64,000 nucleotides of DNA, from the NCBI GenBank assembly GCA_027563935.2, contig CM050449.1, forward strand, positions 13,220,501 to 13,284,500. The letters run 5' to 3'. Made by a program: the position numbers and the translations under genes. Below, in pieces: positions 1 to 12,163 of this stretch (positions are counted from its first letter, which is position 1; each line of letters opens with the position of its first letter). The notes beneath the pieces are model-generated. The model was given only the letters and a program-made list of their open reading frames with translations, was not told where the DNA came from and ran no database searches. Source of the DNA: Costus lasius (taxonomy: Eukaryota > Streptophyta > Magnoliopsida > Zingiberales > Costaceae).

Positions 1-254
1 GAGATCGAGAAATGCTCCATATTTGAAGAGATTTTATCATCACAATTTGAAGGAAAATTTTATCGATGGAATCTAAGATTATGCAATCTTTAGTCGAGGG
101 TACACTACTGAAGTGTCGTACATTTAAAAAAAAATTGAACCAGTAAAAGGCGGTTAATTGGCAAACGTCAAGCATTAAGATTATTAAAATAGCATTTCAA
201 TTCTCTCTCAATTAAACAATCGTCGGCATAGAGCAAAACCGGAGAAAAGGAAAC

Positions 255-526
255 CGGAGGTATCGAAGCAGGGTGATGGCAAGGCGTGTGACGAGGTACG
301 TCTCGGCGGCGGCATGGCCGACGTCTCGCCCCAAGGATTTGCTTCCAGAGAGGCGGGTGGAGAGGGAGCTGAGCGATGGTTCGATGGCGACCCTCATCCT
401 CCGACTACTGCTGCCGCCACCTCCGTCGACTGTGGGGAGCGCGCGGCGGAGGAAGGACCTCGTGTCCTCGAATGTGAGGGATGGAAACGATGAGAAAGAG
501 GAAGAGGAGGAGGGCTTCTGATCCAT
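255..526 (-). CDS. ICME: ICME-like isoprenylcysteine alpha-carbonyl methylesterase, first exon only (cut by window edge)
   Basis: The minus-strand reading frame from the ATG at 526 to a CG|GTTTCC donor at 255/254 encodes about 90 residues. It has a Ser-rich variable N-terminus followed by RDVGHAAAETYLVTRLAIT and LLRYL. That block closely matches the conserved start of plant ICME and ICME-like proteins, which have (D)VSHAAAETYLVTRLAFTLLRYLG ahead of the membrane segment and an alpha/beta-hydrolase domain. ICME removes the C-terminal methyl ester from prenylated proteins at the ER/Golgi and affects ABA signalling (family knowledge). The hydrolase exons would lie left of position 1; nothing resembling them occurs in 1-254, so the first intron must be longer than that. 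An in-frame ATG further upstream (655-657) is possible, but MDQKPSSS fits the family start better. A solitary pseudogene fragment cannot be excluded. Confidence 0.68.
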
Positions 527-967
527 ATCGTTTACCGACAATGGTAACGGCGAACGGGTGGGAAGCTCCAACTGCATCATCGGCTCGTCCGTCGGATAGC
601 CCATTCCCAATGTCCAGGAGTTCGTTTTGACTGTTGGGTTGCCTATTCCCAATGGCACGCAAAAATTGAGGATCTAGATGCTATAGGCCTGCTCCGAGCA
701 GTCGCCGTAAGTAACGGGTTTACAGGCCTATGCCCGCCGCGGGCTCAGCCTAGCCTCTGATGCTGAGTCAGAGCCTCTCTCTCATGCCAATTGCCAGGTC
801 TGTTTAGGGGTGAGCATTAAATATAATCATATAATCAGTTTTTATCGATTATTAAAGCTTTTTATAAATTTAATTTGCTAAACAAAATGTTTCAGTAAAT
901 TTTTTTATAAATTTGGATTTTTTTTATATTTTAAATTTTACCTTTTTTTGGGTACAAAATTAAATTT

Positions 968-1005
<38 letters not shown>

Positions 1006-1440
1006 TCAAATTTAATTTGTTTTGAGAAGGGAGATTTGGGTACAAAATTAGATTTTAGGATTTTAAATTCAGTTTAGATTTGGCAGAAAAAAAATAGTAA
1101 ATTTAGTATTGGTAAATACCAAATGCATACACGTGGTAAATTATATTTAAATATAAAATTTATATATTTAAAGTAAATTATTAATAAAAAATGTAAATGT
1201 TAATATAACATATTATTTATATTAACTGTTATTATATGTATATATATATATTATATAAAAATAATAATATGAATAAAATCTAATGCACATAAATATACAA
1301 ATAAACTTTGAGGTGATGATTTGAGAAGGGGAAACAAAAAGCATTTGACAGTACGAGAAAAAATAATAATATGAAAATACTGGGCGTCACGTGGTTGGTT
1401 AAACTCGGAGGACATAAATACTAGGTTTTCAGATTTCAGG
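527..1440. other. Intergenic AT-rich DNA between divergent ICME-like and DRB genes
   Basis: No coding region is supported here. The stretch is AT-rich with long A/T runs and a (TA)n tract at about 972-999. It lies between two divergently transcribed genes and must hold both promoters. I see no motif clear enough to call. Confidence 0.5.
972..999. repeat. (AT)n microsatellite
   Basis: Uninterrupted AT dinucleotides, about 14 units, read directly from the sequence. Confidence 0.9.
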
Positions 1441-1990
1441 ATAGTAATTAGCAAAAAGTTTGAAAAATAAAACTTTGTTGGGTGTAGGCGTGGAGCCGTG
1501 GAGTAGAGTGTGGAGACAACGGAAATATGCGATTAAGCCCTCCTTTTTCTCTATAGTTCCATTTCTGTACTCCAACAGTAGCCCTAGCACGCAGGTCGCG
1601 CACTGCTCGTCCGTCTCCTGCGAGCCCAACCTACCGCCGCCACATTCGGCCGGAGGGATTCGAACCCCCGACACCAGCTCGTCTTCCAAAGGTTTCTTTC
1701 TACTGCTTCCCCTCTTTCTTTCTAGCTGTAACCCTTCTCTCCCTCAATTCCCGCTCGTTTCTTTTTCCCCGCTTCGTCTTCCCTGTCCGCGGCGAGAATC
1801 CACTGCCTCCACCCTCCCTTCCCTCTTACAGTGCTCAATATTAACCTCAGTCCTCCATGGTCCCTTCCTCTTCTCCGCTTTCTGCTCTTGTCGCCCTCCT
1901 ATCCTTTCTTCGCTTTTTGACTCGTTTACGCCTTTGTATTTTTTCTTTTCGTGGCGACTTCTCCTTGACCCACCATTCGCAAAAAAATAG
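1440..1990 (+). other. Probable 5' leader region of the DRB gene
   Basis: A pyrimidine-rich, GC-richer stretch lies between AT-rich flanks, upstream of the DRB coding exons. It resembles a plant 5' UTR exon with CT-rich tracts. The coding exon at 5299 is preceded by a strong acceptor (TTTCTTTCAG, ending 5289), so a non-coding first exon must lie upstream, and this is the best candidate. An open frame at 1460-1990 has low-complexity composition and no recognisable domain. The region also holds the tRNA-like B-box at 1645-1690. The exact start and donor cannot be fixed without transcript data. Confidence 0.4.
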
Positions 1991-3886
1991 TTATACTAGT
2001 TTAGTCTGTTAGTTGTAAGTGCATATTAGATTTGGCTAATTGGTAATATTCATTGTGTGTTTATGCCTCTGACATTTGTGTGTATATTTTGTTCACGAAA
2101 ATGTTGGTGATTAATATTCTGATGATGGAGGTGACGTGCTTAATTAAGGAATGATACGAAAATACTAGAAAAGTATGCATATACATGAAAATAAAATTAA
2201 CTAGGCAAAAATCTATCTAAACAACAACAGAAATCTACTTGAAAAAAAAACAGGCAATTGGAGTGCAAGGTTTAGACAAACTCAAAAGCCTATACAGGGT
2301 TTAGTTTCACTCTTGATGAAGTTATCTTCAAGAACACCAATTGATCTACACGAGATCATCCAATTGTCCAGGCAGGATGGAGACCTCTGAATGAACACTC
2401 ATAATTTTAGAGGAGAGTGAGGAGGAAGAGGAGGAGAAGCTGAAGTGAAGAGAGGGAGCGAAGAATGTACTCGAGGAGATGCTTCACGAAAAAATATTCA
2501 TTCTACTCATCATTGCTAGGCATGCCCCTCGATAATTGACTAACACAATTTAAGACGACTAGACTCAACTCAATCAAAGTAACACACCATTATATGGATT
2601 AATCAAATATCTTAGCCGTTGGCAATACAACATAAATAACATAAATTAAAATAAAAGTAACCATCTGCCAAGGACATTATCACCATGCCAAATAGGCAAT
2701 TTGGTCTTTTGGCTTGAACGATGAACTCAGACAATGATCTCTATCACCACAATATGGTAATTTCTCATGTACAGGGAAAAAAGAATCATGTTATGAGACA
2801 AAAGCAATATTTAGTCCATAGTATGTAAACATATGCATCCCATACTTGATTATAATTCTTAAAAAATATAGGAGCATTATATGGCAATTATCTTCTGGTA
2901 TAGCATCCTAGTTAAGAAAACTAAAGCATTTTATGACACCACATTAGCAGATATCAAAATATGGTGTCTCTTTTAGGCAGAAAATGGTAGAATCTCTTTC
3001 AAACATATAGGATATTTCTAGTTAAAATTCAAATGCATGATGTTTTTGTTCTGTTATTAAACAGTGTTTTACTTGATTCCTGACTTGCGTGCAATCAACC
3101 TAAATTGTAGAGAAATAAACTATTAAGGAGAAGATCAAGAATACAGTTCTCTAGTGCCGAACCATAATTGCTTGACAAACTAAGAATTTTAGATTTACCA
3201 TACATTTCTCATAAGCAAACTAGACTTTACGGTTTTTTTCTATGTCATCTTTCAACCTCCTTTTTTGTTCAAAATATATAAGAATATATAAGTAGCATGT
3301 GAGGCTAAATAATTACTGAATTCAAAATTTTATATTTGAGCCAATGCATAACTTGTAATAAACTTCAATTCTATTTTCAACATAGATTCGAGGCATAAAT
3401 TGCAAAATATTATTTATAAAACAAATTTGCAGCAAAATTTTCATTGAAGTTATCTTGCCTTATAACAGAAATTTTGATCATTGCAATTGACGAATTGGAG
3501 ATCGGAGAAGTGCAATGTTGTTCACCAGTAATGATTTCACCTTAAGCTCTTTCTCATGAAAGAGACTTCCAATCATGACTATTAATTTATAAATTCATAA
3601 ATTGGACCTTTTCCTAATCAATTAAGGTTTTACTGTTGGTGGTTATCTAATTGTTCTCAACATGGCACTAGAGCTAGAGGTCATTTTGGCTCATATCTAT
3701 TAGTTATTCAATTTGGTTTGCCAATATTATCTCCACAATTTACAGATAGTATCTTGATCAGCATGGGTTGAGTCCTCCCCTCATAGCTTAAGCTTTTAGG
3801 ATAAGTTATAATCCAATTAATCTAAAAAATGATAATTATTGATCACTTTCTAGACCTACTTCATTTAGCCTTCTGCGAGTCTCTAC

Positions 3887-4267
3887 TAGTGTTGTTAAAT
3901 AGCCACAATAGCAGCGCTATAGTATTTTTTCATAGCAGTTTATGAGCAATTTGCTATGAAATATTATAGCACCACTGTAGCAGATAGGAATGCATTATTA
4001 TGTTTTGAAGTTTGAGAAATTAAAATTATAATTTGAATTGAGTTAGTAATATATTATCTTTCTTTATATAGTTTATTTTATTTTTATGCGACTTAATTTA
4101 TTAGGTATATAACATATATTTCAATCGTTATACTTAAATTTTATGTATATAATATATATTTCAAATGCTATGTACCTTCCGCTATTTAGCCGCAATGCCA
4201 TCCACTATATCATATTGCGGATTTTTAGTTTTTCGCTATTTTTTATAATCCGCTATTGATAACACTG
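3887..4267. mobile_element. hAT-like MITE, 381 bp
   Basis: The left end TAGTGTTGTTAAATAGC and the inverted right end CAGTGTTATCAATAGC form imperfect terminal inverted repeats. They are flanked by GTCTCTAC (3879-3886) and GTCCCTAC (4268-4275), an 8-bp target duplication with one mismatch, typical of hAT elements. The interior is AT-rich with several copies of a TAGC/GCTA motif and no coding capacity. A related fragment lies at about 46598-46684. Confidence 0.75.
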
Positions 4268-4870
4268 GTCCCTACTCTCCAAATCATTCTATGAAGTTAG
4301 TGACGTTTTGCAGATGATAAATTGGTATAGTGACATCAGTTAAACAATGATATGTTTGTTGCATGATTGATTGGAATAACCTTGTCAACATGTTCAATGG
4401 TTCATGTGATTCATGTGCTGTCTGTGTTATATCTGGAGCATGATCAGGAAATCTTGTTCACAAAATTCTATCTAGGTTATGGCAAAACTGTAGCATTTTT
4501 TTTCTCAAATTATCTACATCCTAAAATTTCCATGTAGGTTCTTTCTATTCCCCTAAATATATTTTTCTATCCAAGAGAGGAAGTGTAGTTTCTATATTAG
4601 GAGAGGTGCTATATTCATGGACTCTAAGTTGAAACAAAATTGATAATATCATTGTTCTTCTTTCCCCTTAATGGTTCTTCTTATAATTAATTATATAGGA
4701 CAAAGGAACTTGGCCAACCTTAACAGGAGGAAAGTACTTTTTCATCGTTTGAAATCAAACACAAATTCAAAGTAACTAAACAATATGGTTAGTTCCATGG
4801 TATAAGGAAATTAAAGAATAAAAAACTAGCCCTAACCCCTTGGTACCATTATTATAGTTTAACATGTTTG

Positions 4871-4926
<56 letters not shown>
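4871..4926. repeat. (TC)n-(TA)n compound microsatellite
   Basis: A run of TC dinucleotides passes directly into a run of TA dinucleotides. Confidence 0.9.
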
Positions 4927-4932
<6 letters not shown>

Positions 4933-5298
4933 TTGGTACTACTCGGTACTACCATATGTGGGTATGGCCGACCATGTAATGGCATCTTGAACCTTGAACG
5001 ATGTATCATAACTTTTTAGTGTTACCATTGGGGGCAATGATATACTGTTACCCTATTACCATTTTGTTGTGTTTTTATTTTACTTTTTTCTTTATGTGGA
5101 TAAAATGGGAATGCACGTGTTAGTTGCTAAATTATTCAAGTTCAACTTATGAATCATTGACTATCAGGATGCATTTTTCAAGGGAATTTGGGTTCTGTAC
5201 CTAGATATTACTCTCTTCTTGTAAATCCTCTACTATCATAGAATACCATCTTCTGTGTTTGACAGTTTTCATAATATGTTTCTTTCAGTTATATAGGT

Positions 5299-8200
5299 AT
5301 GGCGCAAGAATTTATGCATAAAAATAAGTTACAAGAGTATGCTCAAAGATGTGCCAGTGCCTTGCCAATATATCATACTGTAAATGAGGGATCTCCACAT
5401 GCTCCAATGTTTAGATCATCAGTAACTGTGGATGGAGCTATATTCACGCTACCATTGTCGTTCTCAAACAAAAAGGCAGCAGAACAAAATATAGCAAAAT
5501 ATGCCCTTGACTGTATTATTAGCAACATTAAGAACAATGGCGTGCCTCTTATTCATCATGTACGTCATCCACTTTTCTCACGGCTTATTTTCAGTATTCT
5601 TTTTGTGCTCTATTCCCTTTAAACATTTTCTATGTATTGCATTCAAATTTGTGTCTAACTTGCTCTAATAACTTTTTTTATTGCCCTATTTTTGTTATTT
5701 CACTCTTATGAGAGGGAGAAGGAGAGGGAGAGGGAAGGAAGGAGGGGCTATAAGATTTAGTGCTATATGTGATTTTAAATCTTGGTTTGTATCGTCTCGG
5801 ACCAATATGTACCAAATGTACTAATATTGTATTTTACCAGTAGTGTTTGTATTGACACATGGTACGTATATCTATACAGGTTATCATGGCCCAGTATGTA
5901 CTTCCTAATCTGTTACGCCCCGGCGAAAGACTTCACTAGGGACGTAAGAGTTTAACAAGTACAAGCCAACACAATATTACTACAATTATAACACCACAAT
6001 ATAACATCTACTAATAACTACTTGTATATGCATTAAGTCTCACAATCCAAACCAAAAGAAAAACAAATCAAAGTATGCAAGCTACAATGTTTTTCAATAC
6101 TCTTCAACAAAGTTCAAAATTTGGCTAACAACGCCAAAAATACAAATGAATCAACTCAAGTAAACAAACTGTAGTTATTTATCTTTCCCAAGGCCGCCAT
6201 TTTTATCTAGCTATTCGTTTTGGTTTTGGGCCGGACCTGGACCTGGAGGCAAAACAAAGGAGTTAGCAAGAAAAGCTAAGTAGGAATCACAAAATGCATG
6301 TATCAAAGAAAGATAATTAAAAACAATTCCACTATTCTATATGTAATCATCACATCGTCATAGTCGTGTAAAATCAAGAGCGTAACCACATAATAACCTC
6401 ACAATCGAGTCCGCACTCTTTGTTAGAGTGTTTCCATCGTTGCTCAACCGATGGAACAACTGCCCCTCAGACAGCTCGGGGGATGTTGCGTCCAACATCC
6501 AGGACCCCGGTAAGTCTAATGACTTCCTGTCAGGTGACCTCTAGCTAGCACCTCTATAGCCGATCCACACTCGGCACTATAGAGTACACGGTGGTATCAT
6601 AAGATCAATCAATGTCACGACTTACAAGCATATATCAAATGTACTAAACTTTCCATCACCAATATTTTAACAAAACCACTAATGTAACTATCAAGTCATG
6701 TCATGTCATCATAATGCATCAATAAATGAATAATGCTGAGTACAAAGGAAATGAAACAATAATCATAGGAAAGAACAATAAGATAACACAGCTTTTAAGT
6801 AAAACTCAAAATGCTGCATTGAAAGGTGAGGGAATAGATTCCTACCTCAATTGTTGACTTATCAAACGCTTTTCCAAAACTCAATATTATTGTCCACTTG
6901 AGGTCCAATCTTGATTTTTTTTTTTGTATTACCTTAAAAATTACATCACCATGTCTTTATTAACTATTTATTTAGGTATGAAGATCAAATATCAAATATA
7001 CCTATATGTCTAACCATTCTGAAGTAAAAATTCTTGCTTACTTATTAATTTCAACATATTTATTAAATGTTAACAAAATCAATACAGTTCACAAAGCATT
7101 AATCACAACTCAACAACTTTAACAGTTTAGATAGTTTGTTCATATCCAACAAAATGAGTACGTGACCATGATGCTAATGATTCTCTACTTGTAACATTAA
7201 ACTAATATTTAAATGATAATGGCAATTGGAGTCTACACAGCTTGGAGGAAATTTCCGTAATTAAAATTTCAGAATGCAGAAATTGGTTTATGTCTTTAAT
7301 TACCTTACTAATTCAAGAGATAGGAAAATGTGTATTTAAATTCAAACAAAACTAATTTGTAGCTAAAGCAATAAAATCCTACTAGACACACTCACTGCTT
7401 TAAATGTTCAATAAGCTGTCTCACATTAAAAATTCATACATCAAGGTTAAATTAATCAAGTAAGCTTTTCCACTAAATTCACTCATATAAAATAATATAA
7501 AATTCATCCTACCTACAAATTTTCCATAGCATAACATTCATATCTGATCAAGGGTTTTAAATCAAAACCACGTAACTAAAACAGAGAGTAATTTGGATAA
7601 TAATCAAATCCTAACTTATAATGCAACCATGTTTAATTTTAATTCACAGTAGCATTCTCGGTATTGTTTTCAACCTCCAGATTATTTCTTTCCTTTGAAT
7701 TCCCCATATTAATCAATCAAGCCACAGAAAACAAATGAAGCTAAATGAAATTAATGATAACACTCCTATCCCTCCTAAAAGAAAAGAAAAGAGAAGCAAT
7801 GCACCATGCTCAAGCAAAATTCAGAAATGGGAAAATCTCTGATCATCAAACACAGTAGCCGTTGGTAATATATACCCTAGTTACTAAAATTTTATTTGTT
7901 CAACATGATGAATCTCCCGTGAATAGTATACAAATGAAAAATTTAGGACTTCAAGGCAAGAAAACGTCAAATGCTAAAATCCAAGAACTAGAAGCCTACA
8001 CTAACTTGATCAAATTATATAGAGAAATAAATCAATTAAATTTGCATATTCACTCTATCAATTCATATAAACATTCCTCTAGCAAATTAATTCACAACAT
8101 CATTCCAGAACCAAGGAAGGATTGACCGATTGATTTGCTACGAAGGCAAAATAGACAAAAGTATTCCTCAATGAAGGTGAATGAAATTTACGTAGATTAA

Positions 8201-9483
8201 CAAATGCATCAGTACGTACATTGTTTAGGAACTTAGTTAGTAGTGGATGCATCAGAAAATAATTTCCCAAGATAACAGGAGCTTCCGAGAACCCCCTTTT
8301 TGGGTTAGAAATCTCAAGAATAAAAAGGAATTCTTATCACGGTTCGACAATCGATTTTTAAAACAACATACATGGAGGAGTTTACCTAAATCCCAATTCA
8401 AGAAAGGAGGAGGAAGAAATTAACCGATAGTTAGGGATGGAAGATTTACCTCAATAAAGTGAAGAGGAGGAAATAAGGTGGAAGAAGAAAATATGGTGTT
8501 CGTGCTTAGGAGAAACCTTCACCAGGCGCCTAAAAGCAATCCTTCGTCGCTGCCCTCTTGAAGAAGGAGAAGCCGCTGCCCAAGAAGGAGAACTCGTAGT
8601 TGCCTTCGCTCACGAAGAAGGAAAGAAAAAAAATAATAGGAAAAGAGGAAGAAGCCTTCGGCAGGAGAAAAGAGGGGTTTTAAGAGAATTTTGCACATAA
8701 GCCCCCAAGTTTCTCAAAAATTACAGGTAGGTCCTGTAGACAAAAATAACAAATTAGTTTTAAATTAAGTTATAACATAATCAATTGGTACTAACTAGTT
8801 TTTAAAATCTTGGTGTTATATAGATTGCATGCTACATAAATTGATTATAGCGCTTCCACTTAATCTTTCATAACCAAGGTTGTCAAAAATACATTCCAAG
8901 TCTTATGATCTTCAGATCCTAGAACCTAAATTAGGCAAACTACTCCGGAACGAATATAGGGTTTGAAATACTATAATCCAAGTCTTAGGATAGGCTATCC
9001 TATGTTAATGGGTAAAATGAGTTTAGATTTAATTACTATTATATCAAAAATCAATAATTTATTATGCCAAAAAGCCTTAAATTAATATGTGATACAATTT
9101 TTCAATTTTAATTGTTATTGTTTACTCTTTCTTTGATACGCATTGGTCAACTTAAGCTCGTTGTTATCTATAATTATATTTGTTAACTTTGATTATTTAT
9201 CTGAATCAACTTTGTCATCTTTATTTAATGCCTTCACTGTCATTTTTTGTCATCTTTATTACTATTACCACGTATATCTTTTTCTTTTGCCTTTATTGTC
9301 TTTATTTTATGTTTTTGTTTTGTTGTCTTCATTTAACTGCATACTTTGTTGTTTCTAGTTTCATTGTATACCTTTATTGTATCCATCTTCTATTAATTTG
9401 TCTCCATTATCATTACCTCACAAATATTCAATTTCATAGTTTTATGCTATAAAACTTACACATCTGAATAATAGTATAAAATG

Positions 9484-9551
<68 letters not shown>

Positions 9552-12163
9552 ACTTATTACTTATTAGAATATTTATCTTACTCTTAAGTTTAATTAGATG
9601 AATATATTTTAAAAAATATATATATTTGAGTTGATTTGGTAGGATCGTATGATCTTATAATTCGATCCTATAAAGACTCTATCATTCATACGGAGGTTCT
9701 CGATTCTGACAATCTTGTTCGGAACAATTACCATTGCCCCTAACATCTTTAGGGTGAGTGATTCTTGTACAATTGCTCTTATTATTACTATGTTCACTCT
9801 TAATGCACTATTACTTATTATTTCTTATTAAGACATTTTGTCTCTTTTATGTTATTGAGGATCTTAACATGAATTCTTACTGTGATATTATGTGTATATG
9901 ATAAGTAACTTGTATGAAGATTCTTTAATTACCAGGTATATACTCTTTGCACAATTTTTTATGATCAGTTTGCAGGAGCCAGCATTTTTACCTTTCTCTG
10001 ATTTTGGAATGGGATGGGACTGAACTATGAATTTATTTAGCACTTCCATTTGACCTTTTAGAATGGCAGCAGTGTTAACAACTTGAGGTTGAATTCTTTG
10101 GTACTTATTGCCCTTACTTGTTATTTAGTCCATTGATCAACATACGACTACATATTAATTCTTGTTATGACCATCAGCCTTTACTTTATTTTTTAGGGAT
10201 CTTAATATAAAACTCTACTGTGATACTGTTGGTATAGTAATTTTAAGATACATAGATTCTTCTTTGACGATAACAAATGACTTAGAGCAGGAATTACCAT
10301 ATACATATTCATTGTATTTATTTTGAGATCGGTTAGTGGGAGGCGATATGGATCGGATATTTAAATTTTGGGTAGATTACACAAGTGCTTCATAAACTAG
10401 GTACATAATCTAGTTATGGTTGAGAAACTATAGTAAGTGTTTTAGTTTGGTTTGTTCATGATGAAATTCGATATGTTTCTAAGGTAACAATAAGAGAGGT
10501 TACTTTAATCATTACAAACTTAATTTATTTATAATCAATCACCTTCTCTGATAATCAAGTAATTATGTGTCTACAAATTAATAAATGCACTTACTGAAGC
10601 AACTTACTAATTGAAACAAAATTAAATTTATGTACGAGAATAAGAATGTGGGTATGTGCACTCTTCTACCATGTCTTGGATATCCTGTTGGCATGCTTTC
10701 TTTTTCACCTTTAAATTTCAATCTCTTTCAGATTTTAACTATCTTTTTCCCTTGCTGATTTTTACACCCTTAATGTCATATGTATCTTTATGTAGATTAG
10801 TTTACATATCATGAAACTTTTATTCTGCAGATAATAAGATGATGACCAAAATAGGTGGTGAAATGACTCGAGCTTTGGGAGCCATGATGAAGTCTTGGAT
10901 GCTCTTTTATGTATACTACAAATTTCTGAACCTTAGATGCAATCACCTATACCTACTTTACTTCCATAGAATACAAACTAGCTGATGTGCAAGTACTTGG
11001 TTATTGTTTCCTTTTTTTTCTCTTTTTTCTCGGTATTAATTCTTGGTTGGCTCTTTGCATTGTCTATTGCAAGGTTTGATCTTCTCTGTGTTGGGAATCC
11101 AAGTTACTATAATTTCTGACACGGCGTATTCTTTTTACCTTTCAGGATACTGTTTTTTGTAAATCCGTTCTGCATGAGTATGCTGTCAAGATGAATTTGA
11201 AAATGCCAACATACGAGACTTCCCCACAACCCGGGATTATTCCTATATTTGTTTCTTCTGTTACGTTTGATGACAAGACATTTAAAGGTGGTTTTGCAAA
11301 GAGCAAAAAAGAGGCAGAACAGATAGGTGCACGCACTGTTATTGAGTTTATCCTAGGTTTGCATTTTTCACTTCTCTGATTGATGTGGAACTACTTTGCT
11401 GCTAGAAGAGTCAAAATTAACATATACGGATATTTTATTTTGTGCTTGAAGAGTCTGATTAGTGACAGTTGAACCTAAAATTTCTTTAATATGTAACTTA
11501 TATAGAGAAATTTCTGGTGCATTACTTCTGCAGATATTTTTCGCAAGAATATTCTCATTAACTCTTTTATTTTGTTTTTCAGAAAACTCTGATACAAGAA
11601 CTGTTATGTCACAAATCATTAAATCGAAAGGTAGGTTATATGATACAATGGGTAAAGGCGTGACAGCATCTTCATCACTTGTCAGAAGTACAATCACATT
11701 TGTGCCCAATATAGCTGACACTAGCGAGAAAGGAACGCAAATGCAAGTTCCTTCGAATTGTAATGTTTCGCCAGATGTCACATCTCTGAGGCCATTTTCT
11801 GCAGAGCCTAATACTACAGTAACTGATTCCATTACTGCTGAAGCAATGAGAGAACAGATAAACAAACAAACTTCTGACTTAATTAGTGTGAACACTATGC
11901 AAACTTTGCCCCAAGTTGTTGGAGCTGGTGGATCAGTAAATGGTGTTTCGGGAAATGACTCTGCTGCCTTCCATATTCAGCACCCTGTTGCTGCCTTCCA
12001 TATTCAGCACCCTGTTGAAGTTAAAGTCGAAATACTATCAAATGATTCTGGGAGCCCTTGTGGTGACTCCCAGAATCTGGTTTCTGGTACTAGTAAAAAG
12101 CGTTCCGGGAAAAGGAAGAAGAGCAACTCGAAGATGAAGAAGGCTCGAGTAGAAACAAAGTAA
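5299..12163 (+). CDS. Double-stranded RNA-binding protein (DRB family), 350 aa, three coding exons
   Basis: Coding exons are 5299-5559, 11146-11356 and 11583-12163, joined in phase (0, then 1). dsRBD1 (about residues 9-79) starts NKLQEYAQRC and carries the C-terminal helix SNKKAAEQNIAKYAL. dsRBD2 (about 90-156) starts FCKSVLHEYAVKMN and has KSKKEAEQIGARTVIE. Both keep the KK-x-AE signature that contacts dsRNA. The rest (158-350) is Ser/Thr-rich and probably disordered. It contains a duplicated nine-residue unit (AAFHIQHPV, 285-302) and ends in a very basic stretch (KKRSGKRKK) that probably directs nuclear import. Plant DRB proteins partner Dicer-like enzymes in small-RNA biogenesis; which DRB class this is cannot be decided by eye. 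The start is the first ATG after the acceptor at 5289. The stop overlaps a good donor (AAA|GTAAGC), with an acceptor before 13245, so an alternative end is possible. Confidence 0.9.
5560..11145 (+). other. Large first coding intron of the DRB gene, repeat-rich
   Basis: The donor is CAT|GTACGT at 5560 and the acceptor TTTCAG ends at 11145. Inside is a GC-richer block at about 5912-6560 that starts GTTACGCCCCGGCGAAAG and contains GATGTTGCGTCCAACATCC, unlike the AT-rich surroundings. It looks like part of a repetitive element, but I could not find matching ends. A long (TA)n tract lies at 9489-9549. No exon between the two dsRBD exons is needed, because the frames join directly. Confidence 0.6.
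9489..9549. repeat. (TA)n microsatellite, about 60 bp
   Basis: Uninterrupted TA dinucleotides inside the DRB intron. Confidence 0.92.
11963..12016 (+). repeat. Perfect 27-bp tandem duplication inside the DRB last exon
   Basis: The unit that starts GCTGCCTTCCATATTCAG occurs twice head to tail without a mismatch. It adds nine residues (AAFHIQHPV) in frame. Confidence 0.95.

Larger units (their letters stand above)
1991..5289 (+). other. Presumed intron in the DRB 5' UTR, with a hAT element and a microsatellite
   Basis: AT-rich DNA with no supported coding region lies between the pyrimidine-rich leader and the acceptor ending at 5289. It contains a hAT-like element at 3887-4267 and a TC/TA microsatellite at 4871-4926. 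Its role as an intron is inferred from the acceptor. Confidence 0.4.

Noticed and set aside
1640..1720. Complete tRNA gene on the minus strand
   Set aside because: Only the T-arm and 3' acceptor strand are recognisable; no matching 5' acceptor strand, D arm or anticodon arm was found.
1460..1990. 176-residue open frame in the DRB leader
   Set aside because: Low-complexity Ser/Pro/Leu sequence from CT-rich DNA; part of it is translated tRNA-like sequence; no domain.
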